From: an uncultured Oscillospiraceae bacterium
GTDB lineage: Bacteria; Bacillota; Clostridia; Oscillospirales; Oscillospiraceae
Reading direction: 5' to 3'
DNA: 27,612 bases
NCBI GenBank assembly: GCA_900754965.1
Contig: CAAEEO010000016.1
Coordinates: 1-27,612, forward strand
Position numbers and translations under genes: made by a program. Every line of letters starts with the position of its first letter. Positions within the stretch are counted from its first letter, which is position 1. Below the pieces are notes generated by a model, which saw nothing but the letters and a program-made list of their open reading frames with translations, was not told where the DNA came from and did no database searches. Shown piece after piece: positions 14,963 through 22,715 of this stretch.

Positions 14963-15960
14963 GTTTCCGGATCATACCCCAAAGTGGCCGCCATGACGGC
15001 TTTGATGGTGTGCATCCGGTTTTCCGCCTCGTCGAACACAATGCTCTGGGGTCCCTCGAACACTTCGTCTGTGACCTCCATAGCCTCCCGGCCGAACCGT
15101 TCCCCCATCTCTTTTCCCACTTTCGTGCGATGATCATGGTAAGCGGGCAGACAGTGCATAAAACGGGCCTGACTGCCGGCATTGGCCATAATATCCCCGT
15201 TGACCTGATAAGGCGCCAGATCCCCGATCCGCTGTTCCCAGACCTCTGCCGGTTCGCCCATGCTCACCCAGATATCCGTGTAAATCACATCTGCCCCCCG
15301 GGTGGCTTTGAGCGGGTCTGTTTCCAGACAGATGCTGCCGCCGGTCTCCGCCGCAATCTGCCGGCAGGTCTCCACCAGATCAGGGTCCGGGAGATACTTT
15401 TCCGGGGCGCAGGCCGTGAAGTCCAGGCCCATTTTGGCGCAGCCTACCATCAGGCTGTTGCCCATATTGAACCGGGCATCTCCCATATAGACAAAGCGAA
15501 TGCCTTTTAAGCGGCCAAAATGCTCCTGAATGGTCAGGAAATCCGCCAGAATCTGGGTGGGATGGAACGCATCCGTCAGACCGTTCCACACCGGCACCCC
15601 CGCATAGGCCGCCAGTTCCTCCACGATCTCCTGGCCATAGCCCCGGTACTCGATGCCGTCAAACATCCGGCCCAGCACCCGGGCCGTATCGCGAATGCTC
15701 TCCTTGGTGCCGATCTGGCTGCCGACCGCATCCAGATAGGTGGTGCCCATCCCCAGGTCATGGGCCGCCACCTCAAAGCTGCTGCGGGTACGGGTACTGG
15801 TTTTCTCAAAAATCAGCGCCACATTTTTGCCCCGCAGGCCGTCGTGGAGTCGGCCCTGTTTTTTCATCGCCTTCAGCTTGGCTGCCAGTTCCAGCAGTCC
15901 GCCGATCTCTTCCGGCGTGTAATCCAGCAGTTTCAGAAAATGTCTGCCCTTCAAATCCAT
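14959..15960 (-). CDS. argF: Ornithine carbamoyltransferase
   Basis: A 333-residue enzyme joining carbamoyl phosphate and ornithine to citrulline. The carbamoyl-phosphate motif STRTR (55-59), HPTQ (133-136), the SMG loop (DIWVSMGE, 229-236) and the ornithine-side HCLPA (269-273) are present, which separates it from aspartate carbamoyltransferase. It is of the long OTC type shared by anabolic ArgF and catabolic ArcB. ATG 15960 is preferred to ATG 15966 because GGAGG is 7 bases from it. No other arginine gene is next to it; the candidate ARG box favours an arginine-controlled role. Confidence 0.93.
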   Translation of the reverse strand: MDLKGRHFLKLLDYTPEEIGGLLELAAKLKAMKKQGRLHDGLRGKNVALIFEKTSTRTRSSFEVAAHDLGMGTTYLDAVGSQIGTKESIRDTARVLGRMFDGIEYRGYGQEIVEELAAYAGVPVWNGLTDAFHPTQILADFLTIQEHFGRLKGIRFVYMGDARFNMGNSLMVGCAKMGLDFTACAPEKYLPDPDLVETCRQIAAETGGSICLETDPLKATRGADVIYTDIWVSMGEPAEVWEQRIGDLAPYQVNGDIMANAGSQARFMHCLPAYHDHRTKVGKEMGERFGREAMEVTDEVFEGPQSIVFDEAENRMHTIKAVMAATLGYDPET

Positions 15961-15985
15961 GCCCATACCTCCGTATTCACAAATA

Positions 15986-16001
15986 ATGAATGATTATACA
16001 T
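15986..16001. promoter_or_regulatory. Candidate ARG box (ArgR/AhrC site) over the argF -10
   Basis: ATGAATGATTATACAT is a near-palindrome that matches the ARG-box pattern TGAAT, 4 bases, ATTCA at 9 of 10 positions. It covers the argF -10 box, a position that would block transcription when arginine is plentiful. Confidence 0.5.
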
Positions 16002-16021
16002 CTTTCTCTCTAATTATGCAA
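15993..16021 (-). promoter_or_regulatory. Sigma-A promoter for argF
   Basis: On the minus strand TTGCAT (16021-16016), 17 bases, perfect TATAAT (15998-15993). A 10-bp palindrome CAATATATTG (16019-16028) overlaps the -35. Confidence 0.8.
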
Positions 16022-16104
16022 TATATTGGAATATTTTTTCAATTTTGTACAAAAAAGCTGTATTCTCCGCGGATTTATTAAATGTAAACTTACTATGAAG
16101 TGAA

Positions 16105-16132
16105 TTGACAAAGCGCCGGAGACGGGTAAAAT
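16105..16132 (+). promoter_or_regulatory. Sigma-A promoter for the zinc-ribbon membrane protein
   Basis: TTGACA (16105-16110), 16 bases, TAAAAT (16127-16132). The ATG is 34 bases further on. Confidence 0.8.
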
Positions 16133-16166
16133 AGGGAACAGAGATTTTTGCAAAAAGGAATGTGTC

Positions 16167-16583
16167 ATGTCCATGAAAGAAAGATTGGCCAAATTCATGA
16201 ATGGCCGTTACGGGGTGGATCAGCTCTACCGGGCGCAACTGGGCGCCTCTCTGGTTCTGCTGCTCCTATCCATGCTGCTGCGCCGGCATGAGACCCTCAA
16301 CTTCCTGCTCTCCCTGTCTGCCATGGCCCTGCTGATCTGGGCTGCCGTCCGGGCCATGTCCCGCAATGTGCAGAAACGGTATCTGGAAAATATCCATTTT
16401 ATGGAGAAAGTGGGCGCGCTCCGTCAGCGCTCCCGGATGAACCAGGAGAAGTTCCAGCAGCGCAAGGAATACAAATTTTTTGTATGCCCCACCTGTAAAA
16501 CCAATCTCCGCGTCCCCAAGGGAAAAGGTGAGATCTACATCACCTGCGCCAAATGCGGCAACCGATTCCGGGGAAAGACCTGA
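16167..16583 (+). CDS. Two-TM membrane protein with C-terminal zinc ribbon
   Basis: The 138-residue product is not assigned to a characterised family. Two hydrophobic segments (about 24-39 and 43-64) are followed by a basic helical linker and a zinc ribbon (Cys107, Cys110, Cys127, Cys130, in CPTC and CAKC pairs). Both ends should face the cytoplasm. Similar small proteins are common in Oscillospiraceae and are called zinc-ribbon domain proteins. AAAAGGA is 7 bases before the first ATG; a second ATG is at 16173. It stands as a single-gene unit. Confidence 0.75.
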   Translation: MSMKERLAKFMNGRYGVDQLYRAQLGASLVLLLLSMLLRRHETLNFLLSLSAMALLIWAAVRAMSRNVQKRYLENIHFMEKVGALRQRSRMNQEKFQQRKEYKFFVCPTCKTNLRVPKGKGEIYITCAKCGNRFRGKT

Positions 16584-16585
16584 AC

Positions 16586-16625
16586 AAAAAAGACCTGCTG
16601 ATTTTTCGATCAGCAGGTCTTTTTT
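16586..16625. terminator. Bidirectional rho-independent terminator
   Basis: A 17-bp stem (16586-16602 with 16609-16625; core AGACCTGCTGAT) with A6 on the left and T6 on the right. It separates the zinc-ribbon gene (+) from the end of the eight-gene operon (-). Confidence 0.95.
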
Positions 16626-16633
16626 ACGCAGAA

Positions 16634-17662
16634 TCACATTTTGGGCATGAGCGCCTTCAGTTCTGGCAGAACGATTTCCCCTTCTGCCATAATCTGCACA
16701 TCGTCCAGCCAGACGGAGCTGTTCAGGCAAATACCGTCCGAATGGCTCACGGCGTCCTGACCGCAGGGAGGCGCGTCAATGTCGCTGACATAGCCGATGC
16801 CCCATTCGGTGCAGCCCCAGACCCGCTCGTCTTCCACAATGTTTCCGGTCAGCTTGGCGCCGGGGTTAAAGCCGTAGGCAATGTGCGCCATTTTCAGCAT
16901 ACCCGGATCGTTGAAGTCCCGGAGGTACTTGTCATACACAGCAGCCTCTTCCCCGCCCTCTACGGACTGAATCACACCGTCTTTCACCGTCAGACGGATA
17001 GGCGCGGCAGGGGCGTGGCCAAAGGGAGGCGTCACGCTGCCGTCAAACACGATCACACCGTTGATGCTGCCAAACTTGGGCACCACATTGATCTGTCCGG
17101 TGAGCATATGGATGGCAGGCTGGGTAGCATCGCCGCAGTCACAGGCCACATAGTGGACGGGATCGATCTCAAAAGAGACATCGCAGCCGGCCGGAGTGGT
17201 CACATGCATGGTCTTGGCATTCCGGGTCAGCTCGGCCACTTTCCGCATGAACACCTGCAGCTGGGGCGTTTCCACATGGCCGATGGTGCGGATCATCAGA
17301 TCTTCATTGAAGTCCACCAGGCACATATAGCGCAGCTTTTTATTTTCCGCAGCCGCTGTTTCAAAAGGCGTGGAGTACAACAGCCACTGATGGTTGAACT
17401 CGATCCAGACATCGCAGGCGCACAGCGCCGCCGTCATAGGCGCAATGGGCAGATCCGGGTCAGCCGCCTTGCCCACAGAACCAGGGGTGGGCACAGTGAT
17501 GGTCATGACCGTTGCACCGGCCTCTTTCACGCTCTGCTCCACGGCGCGAAGGACATTGGTGTTGGATTCGTAGTCCGCAGTGAGCACCACGGTCTCCCCG
17601 GCCTGCACGCCGAAGATCTCTTTCACCAGCTTATCCGCTGCGATCTGCAGTTCTGTTTTCAT
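16634..17662 (-). CDS. NicX/M29 aminopeptidase-like metalloprotein
   Basis: The 342-residue protein resembles the M29 aminopeptidase/2,5-dihydroxypyridine dioxygenase (NicX) superfamily. The C-terminal H-x-D motif (His307-Ser-Asp309 in SHSDGICLNSS), His260 (AHIAYGFNPGA) and the central INVVPKFGSINGVIVFDGS stretch (condensed) fit it. In NicX a His and an H-x-D pair bind iron; M29 peptidases use a further Glu in a PGGEV motif. Here that position is Gln190 (LTGQINVVP), so an ordinary two-metal aminopeptidase is doubtful. It is the last gene of the operon, 3 bases after the M20 gene, with GGAGG 8 bases before the ATG. Confidence 0.7.
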   Translation of the reverse strand: MKTELQIAADKLVKEIFGVQAGETVVLTADYESNTNVLRAVEQSVKEAGATVMTITVPTPGSVGKAADPDLPIAPMTAALCACDVWIEFNHQWLLYSTPFETAAAENKKLRYMCLVDFNEDLMIRTIGHVETPQLQVFMRKVAELTRNAKTMHVTTPAGCDVSFEIDPVHYVACDCGDATQPAIHMLTGQINVVPKFGSINGVIVFDGSVTPPFGHAPAAPIRLTVKDGVIQSVEGGEEAAVYDKYLRDFNDPGMLKMAHIAYGFNPGAKLTGNIVEDERVWGCTEWGIGYVSDIDAPPCGQDAVSHSDGICLNSSVWLDDVQIMAEGEIVLPELKALMPKM

Positions 17663-17665
17663 AGG

Positions 17666-18931
17666 TCAAACCTCCAAATTTGCCAGTTTTTCGATGGTCA
17701 GGCGATAAATCTCCGCCGCCTGGAACAAATCTTCCAACAGGATATATTCATCTGTCTGATGCTCGGTGCATTCCCGGCCCGGCTGCATGGGGCCAAAGGC
17801 CACGATGCCGGGCATGGCCCGGGCGTAAGTGCCGCCGCCGATGACCGTAGGCTCGGAAAGATCCCCTGTGACCTGTCGGTAAACTTCCAACATCTCCCGA
17901 ATCACCTTGCCGTCTTTGTCCATATAGATTGGGCCCATATCCTCGGTGTTTTCCACCGCAATGCCGTAAGGTGCACAGGCTGCCTCGATGGCAGTCTGAA
18001 CCTGCTCCAGGCCGAATGTCACCGGGCAGCGCACATCCAGCGTCAAGGTGACAGTGTCCCCCTGGGTACGCAGCAGGCCCGCATTCAGGGTCAGGCCGCC
18101 GCTCTGCTCGTCAGAGAACCCACAGCCCATTTTTCCGCCGGTGTAGTCCCGGGCAATATGCGCATTGTAAAAGTCCACCAGAGGGCTTTTCACGCCCGCA
18201 GCCGCCAGCTGCTCCATCAGGGTGCTGATGGCGTTCTCCCCTTTTTCCGGGGTGCTGGCATGGGCGGGCACGCCCTTGGCGGAATATTCCGTTCCGTTCA
18301 CCACAGCTCTGGCCCAGGGCGCCACCATGTTGTCCGCGTCGCCGCCCTCCACGGTGTCCAGTCCTGCTGCCGCCAGGGGCATGGTCAGCTGATAGTTCTG
18401 AATGCCCTTTTCCCCGTAAATGGCAGGGAAATCTGCATCCGGCGTAAAGCCGAACACCGGCAGCTGGGCATGGGTCTTGTAATACTCCATATCGTCCCAG
18501 TTGCCCGTTTCCTCGCTCTGGCCGAAGATCAGGCGCACCCGGCGCTTGAGGGCAATCCCGCTGTCCTGAATGTCTTTCATGGCATACAGTGCCGCCAGAG
18601 TGGGGCCTTTGTCGTCCACGGCGCCCCGACCGTACAGCCGGTCGCCGCACACTTCCCCTTTGGGGTCATGGGTCCACCCCTTGCCCACGGGAACCACATC
18701 CAGGTGTCCCAGAACGGCCACGATCTCTTCGCCCTGACCGATTTCTGCCCAGGCCACTTTCCCGTCCAGCACTTCGGTGCGAATGCCCATCCGGGCGCAC
18801 AGATTCAGCACATACTCCAGTGCCTTTGCCGGCCCGGTCCCATAGGGGTGGGCGGCATCGGCATCGGTCATGGCAACACTTTCAATGGCCATCAGGCCCT
18901 GCAGGGTCTGCAAAAATTCCTGTCTGTCCAT
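17666..18931 (-). CDS. M20 family dipeptidase/deacylase (PepV/Sapep-like)
   Basis: This 421-residue protein carries the M20 metallopeptidase core: GHLDVVPVG (His76, Asp78), GRGAVDDKGP (Asp107), SEETGNWD (catalytic Glu140, ligand Glu141), a ligand Asp in TPDADFP (165/167), and TEHQTDE (His391) near the C-terminus. These bind two zinc ions in PepV-like dipeptidases. It is about 50 residues shorter than typical PepV (near 470). In the operon it likely hydrolyses an amide bond in an imported compound. It starts 15 bases after the DUF917 stop; the ribosome site is weak (GGGG about 8 bases upstream). Confidence 0.88.
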   Translation of the reverse strand: MDRQEFLQTLQGLMAIESVAMTDADAAHPYGTGPAKALEYVLNLCARMGIRTEVLDGKVAWAEIGQGEEIVAVLGHLDVVPVGKGWTHDPKGEVCGDRLYGRGAVDDKGPTLAALYAMKDIQDSGIALKRRVRLIFGQSEETGNWDDMEYYKTHAQLPVFGFTPDADFPAIYGEKGIQNYQLTMPLAAAGLDTVEGGDADNMVAPWARAVVNGTEYSAKGVPAHASTPEKGENAISTLMEQLAAAGVKSPLVDFYNAHIARDYTGGKMGCGFSDEQSGGLTLNAGLLRTQGDTVTLTLDVRCPVTFGLEQVQTAIEAACAPYGIAVENTEDMGPIYMDKDGKVIREMLEVYRQVTGDLSEPTVIGGGTYARAMPGIVAFGPMQPGRECTEHQTDEYILLEDLFQAAEIYRLTIEKLANLEV

Positions 18932-18946
18932 GGCTGCGCCCCGCTT

Positions 18947-20044
18947 TCAGCAATAGGGACGGTAATCCACATCGTAGCCAAAGCTCCGGGGGCCAAAGAC
19001 CTCCAGACCCCGCTGGGTGGTCCACTCTGCCGGAGCCGGCAGAGCCGTGACGGCCACCTGCTCGCCCACCTTGGCAAAGGGGTTGAGCTGAGGCATCTGC
19101 TCGTCCAGGTTGAACATGCAAATCAGATCCGGCACGGTGACAAAGAATTCGCCGTCCATCCAGCTGATGATGTTCTCGTTCTGGTACCAGATACGCAGGG
19201 TGTGGCCCTCGTATTCGCCGGTGCCGTTGATGACCGTATCGCCGAAGGTGTAGCCATCCCGGGTCTCATAGCCGCTCTCGGCCACAACGCCCCGGAACAT
19301 GAACTTGCCCTTGCCTGCCTCCGTGACAGCCTGGACATAGTCGCCGCCGGCGCTGCGGGTCTCCAGGAACGCCTTGCCGATGGCCTCGGCATAGGAGATT
19401 GCGCCGCGGATGACGGCGTCTTTCAGCACCTGGGCAGTGTTCACATGGTCCATCACAGCAATGGTGTTCTGGCTGACCACAGCCAGGGCACGAACCATGT
19501 CCTCGCCCCGCTCGTCGTCAAACACATTGGTAAACACGGCGCCCTCGCCAAAGCGGTTCATCACGCTCATGGGGCACATGGGCACACCCTGGAGGAAGTA
19601 CGTGGAATGCTGCAGCGCAGGCACGCTCCGTCCGGCAGGGTCGCCGTCCATGATGCAGCGGTCGGTCATGGCGCCCACATAGAATGCGGTAGCAGTGTTG
19701 CCGCCGCCCAGCTCCGTGGAGATGACAGCGGACACTTCCCGGCCCAAAAACTGCTCCAGCTGTTTCATGCACAGAATATAAAAGCTCTCGTCCGTCTCTT
19801 TCAGGCGGGCGTATTTTTTGATCTCTTCCTCAGTCAGCGGACTGATGGCGCCGCAGGCATAGGGGGTACCGATGACAGCCTCGGGATCCATTTCCTCGAA
19901 GGTGGCCAGCCGGAACTGCTTGCCCGCTGCCAGCGCCTCATCGATCATGGCGATGCCTTCGTCCAGACTTCCGCCGCCGCCGGTGCCCAGAATGGTGCAT
20001 CCGTACAGAATGTTCATCAGATCTTCACGGTTGAGAATTCTCAT
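18947..20044 (-). CDS. DUF917 family protein (S-methyl-thiohydantoin desulfurase-like)
   Basis: The 365-residue product fits DUF917 (PF06032), a family that Pfam lists under S-methyl thiohydantoin desulfurase and that often accompanies hydantoinase-type genes. Near the start is a glycine-rich GTGGGGS (20-26), then PYACGAISPLTEEE; a central FGEGAVFTNVFDD and a C-terminal half of beta strands follow. The substrate is unproven. ATG 20044 overlaps the nitroreductase stop codon (ATGA), with AAAGGAG about 11 bases upstream; the frame extends to 20188 inside the nitroreductase gene but those codons are not family sequence. Confidence 0.75.
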   Translation of the reverse strand: MRILNREDLMNILYGCTILGTGGGGSLDEGIAMIDEALAAGKQFRLATFEEMDPEAVIGTPYACGAISPLTEEEIKKYARLKETDESFYILCMKQLEQFLGREVSAVISTELGGGNTATAFYVGAMTDRCIMDGDPAGRSVPALQHSTYFLQGVPMCPMSVMNRFGEGAVFTNVFDDERGEDMVRALAVVSQNTIAVMDHVNTAQVLKDAVIRGAISYAEAIGKAFLETRSAGGDYVQAVTEAGKGKFMFRGVVAESGYETRDGYTFGDTVINGTGEYEGHTLRIWYQNENIISWMDGEFFVTVPDLICMFNLDEQMPQLNPFAKVGEQVAVTALPAPAEWTTQRGLEVFGPRSFGYDVDYRPYC

Positions 20045-20922
20045 GTTTCCTCTTGCTCCTTTTCTGTTTCGAGCCATTGAAAGCCCTGTTGTTTCATATA
20101 TTCCCGATACCCGGCATTGGTCATCCCGCCGGGCAGGTCCTGATATGTATAGTAGCAGCCCAGCCAATACTGATAGGGGCCGAGCCAACCTTTTTGCAGA
20201 ATATCTTCCCGCACCCGCTGCGCGAATGCCGGGCCATGCAGCCGCCGGGCCAATGCACAGCAGCGTTCCACCTGTTTGTCACTGGCCGTGAATTTTTGCC
20301 AGCGGTTCTGCTGCCGGTAGGCGGCGTACACCGTTTCTGCCGGCCGTTCCTGATAGGTATTTTCATGCACCAGCAGTGCCGGGGCATATTTGGGCGGCTG
20401 TTTTCGCGGAGACTTGGGCCATCCCAATGTCAGCATCAGCACCGGAAGTACCAGGCGGGGCAGCTCCAACAGCGCGCCCACCTCCGCCATCCGGTTCAGC
20501 ACATTCCCGATATAGCAGCTGCCCAATCCCTCGGCCTGGGCAGCCAGTACCATGGTCTGGGCGCAGATCGCCACAGTTTCCACGCTCATCACCAGGTTTT
20601 CAAACTGATCCGTTTCCTGAAAGGGGGCCGGTTCGCTTTCCAGAACCTGCGCCATGCGGTGGTAGTCCACGCACAGCACCAGACTCACCGGTGCCGCAGC
20701 AATCAGCTGCTGTCCCCGGCACAGCCGCGCCAATTCCCGCCGCTTTTCCGGGTCTGTCACCTTAACAATGCTGAGGGTCTGAAAACCGCCGGCAGAGGGA
20801 CTTTTGCACCCTGCTGCCAGAACACGGGCCAGGACTTCCTCCGGAATGGGGTCCGACCGGAAAGCCCGGCAGGTGGCCCGTTGGTCAATCAGGTCATACA
20901 GCGGGTTTACAGCTGTTCCCAT
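20041..20922 (-). CDS. Nitroreductase family FMN protein with C-terminal helical extension
   Basis: The 293-residue protein has a nitroreductase fold (about residues 5-195): the RATCRAFRSDPIPEEVL start, SPSAGGFQ flavin-contact region and GLGSCYIGNV. Beyond about 205 is an extra region of 85 residues rich in Trp, Tyr and Gln, not part of the usual 180-220 residue family. It would reduce a substrate with NAD(P)H and FMN. Its start codon overlaps the end of the ATPase gene by 16 bases and its stop overlaps DUF917 by 4, so it belongs to the operon. The ribosome site is weak, consistent with translational coupling. Confidence 0.85.
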   Translation of the reverse strand: MGTAVNPLYDLIDQRATCRAFRSDPIPEEVLARVLAAGCKSPSAGGFQTLSIVKVTDPEKRRELARLCRGQQLIAAAPVSLVLCVDYHRMAQVLESEPAPFQETDQFENLVMSVETVAICAQTMVLAAQAEGLGSCYIGNVLNRMAEVGALLELPRLVLPVLMLTLGWPKSPRKQPPKYAPALLVHENTYQERPAETVYAAYRQQNRWQKFTASDKQVERCCALARRLHGPAFAQRVREDILQKGWLGPYQYWLGCYYTYQDLPGGMTNAGYREYMKQQGFQWLETEKEQEET

Positions 20923-22703
20923 TCATGCACCCGCAGGCAGCTGACCATGTGTCCGCCGCCCAAGTTCTCCGGCTGGGGCACCTGGCTGCTGCACTTCTCG
21001 CAGGCATAGGGGCAGCGCTGATGGAAGGTGCATCCGGGAGGGGGATCGATGGGACTGGGAATCTGCCCCTCCAGCGTCTTCAGTCCGTCCATGCCCTGGG
21101 TCGTCAAGGTAGGAATGGAGTCGAACAGCGCTTTGGTATAGGGGTGCCGGGGATAAGAGAAAATCTCCTCCGCCGGGCCAAATTCCACGATCTTGCCCAG
21201 ATACATAATGGCGATCTTGTTGGCCAGTTCATGGACCACGCCCAAGTCATGGCTGATGAGGATATTGGTCAGTTGGAAGCGTTTCCGCAGCGTCTTAATC
21301 AAATCCAGAATCTGTGCCTGGCTGAACACGTCGATAGAACTGGTAGGCTCATCGAGCACCACCAGTTTGGGGTTGGAGGCCAAGGACCGGGCAATGGCAA
21401 TCCGCTGCCGCTGTCCACCGGAAAACTCATGGGGATACTTATAGCAGGCGTCACCGGGGATGCCCACCATTTCCAGCAGGCCCACCACCCGTTTCAGTCG
21501 TTCAGCTTCTCCCAGTTTTTCATACACATCAATGGGTTCGGCCACAATGTCCTTGATCAGCCACCGGGGGTTCAAAGACCAGTAAGGGTCCTGGAACACA
21601 ATCTGCACATTCTTCTTGAAGGCATTGTTCCCCTTTTTGGCCCCGTCAAAAACATCCTCGCCCTCAAAATAGACCTTTCCTTCCGTAGGCTCGAACAGGT
21701 TCAGAATGGTGTTGACCAATGTGGATTTTCCGCAGCCGGATTCGCCCACGATGCCCAGCACCTCGCCCTTATTCAGTGTGAAACTCACATCGTCCACTGC
21801 CTTCAGGGTCAGGTGTTTCTGATGGCGCAGCTCATCATTGATGTCAAAGTACTTTTTCAGGTGCTCCACCCGCAGCAGTTCCTCACTGCTTTCCACGACC
21901 TCTGCCTGTTTTGCCTCGGTCTGCACCGCGTCGATCAGCACCTTGGTATATTCCTGCTGCGGCGCCTGAATCAGCTGAGCAGTGGTGTTCTCCTCAATGA
22001 TCTTGCCGCCGTACAGGATGCCCACCCGGTCGCAGAATGCGGAAACCAGACTGAGGTTGTTGGCGATGAACAGCACCGTCATGTTATGGGTCTGCTGCAA
22101 TTCCTTGAGCAGTTTGAGGATGCTGGCCTGAATGGTCACATCCAGGTTGCGGGTGGGTTCGTCGGCAATGAGGAACTCCGCCCCGCAGGCCAGTGCCAGT
22201 GCAATGATGACCCGCTGCCGCTGTCCGCCGGACAGCTGATGGGGATATTTGTTCATCACACTGCTGGCATCTGCCAGTTTCACTTCCTCCAGCAGACCGA
22301 TGGCCTGCTCCCGGGCCTGTTTTTTCTTCAGCTCCTTGTGCCGTTCCCGAATCACGTCGGTCATGATCTCCCCCACGGTGAACACCGGGTTCAGACAGCT
22401 CATAGGGTCCTGGAAAATCATGGCGATTTTGCTGCCCCGAACCGTCTTTTGCAGCTGCCGTTCGGACAGTTTCAGCAAATCCTGTCCGTCCAGCAGAATC
22501 TCACCGGACTCGATGCTGCCGGGCGGGCAGCGCAGCAGTTTCTGAATGGCCAGCGCCAGGACAGTCTTGCCCTGTCCGGACTCGCCCACCAAACCGTAAG
22601 TTTCGCCCTTTTCAATATGCAGGCGTTCAATGTCCAGTACCGTTTTCACGCCCTCAAAGGAGTGGTGATCGATACGCAGATTGTTGATCTCAAAATATGA
22701 CAT
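20907..22703 (-). CDS. Fused double ATPase of a peptide-type ABC importer (DppD-DppF-like)
   Basis: The 598-residue protein joins two ATPase domains of the oligopeptide/dipeptide importer family. NBD1: Walker A GESGQGKT (40-47), signature LSGGQ (157-161), Walker B Asp181-Glu182. NBD2: Walker A GESGCGKS (320-327), signature FSGGQ (427-431), Walker B Asp451-Glu452, H-loop His485. In NBD1 the H-loop residue is Asn215 (FIANN where NBD2 has ISHD), and the D-loop reads RNLD rather than TALD. A C-terminal Cys-rich OppF/HPY region (Cys558, 564, 568, 571, 589) follows. It works with the two permeases upstream; start is 12 bases past the dppC-like stop with GAGGAGG. Confidence 0.92.
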   Translation of the reverse strand: MSYFEINNLRIDHHSFEGVKTVLDIERLHIEKGETYGLVGESGQGKTVLALAIQKLLRCPPGSIESGEILLDGQDLLKLSERQLQKTVRGSKIAMIFQDPMSCLNPVFTVGEIMTDVIRERHKELKKKQAREQAIGLLEEVKLADASSVMNKYPHQLSGGQRQRVIIALALACGAEFLIADEPTRNLDVTIQASILKLLKELQQTHNMTVLFIANNLSLVSAFCDRVGILYGGKIIEENTTAQLIQAPQQEYTKVLIDAVQTEAKQAEVVESSEELLRVEHLKKYFDINDELRHQKHLTLKAVDDVSFTLNKGEVLGIVGESGCGKSTLVNTILNLFEPTEGKVYFEGEDVFDGAKKGNNAFKKNVQIVFQDPYWSLNPRWLIKDIVAEPIDVYEKLGEAERLKRVVGLLEMVGIPGDACYKYPHEFSGGQRQRIAIARSLASNPKLVVLDEPTSSIDVFSQAQILDLIKTLRKRFQLTNILISHDLGVVHELANKIAIMYLGKIVEFGPAEEIFSYPRHPYTKALFDSIPTLTTQGMDGLKTLEGQIPSPIDPPPGCTFHQRCPYACEKCSSQVPQPENLGGGHMVSCLRVHEWEQL

Positions 22704-22715
22704 GGTACGCCCTCC

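Noticed and set aside
14442..15182. A 246-codon minus-strand frame over the LURP-one gene and argF end
   Set aside because: It crosses a shared terminator and lies antisense to one gene and out of frame with the other.
16553..20080. A 1175-codon open frame on the plus strand
   Set aside because: It lies opposite three well-supported genes (NicX-like, M20, DUF917) and starts inside the zinc-ribbon gene; its His/Gln/Gly-rich translation is the mirror of GC-rich codon usage. No ribosome site.
20925..22700. A 591-codon open frame on the plus strand
   Set aside because: Antisense to the fused ATPase gene, with all ABC motifs on the other strand.
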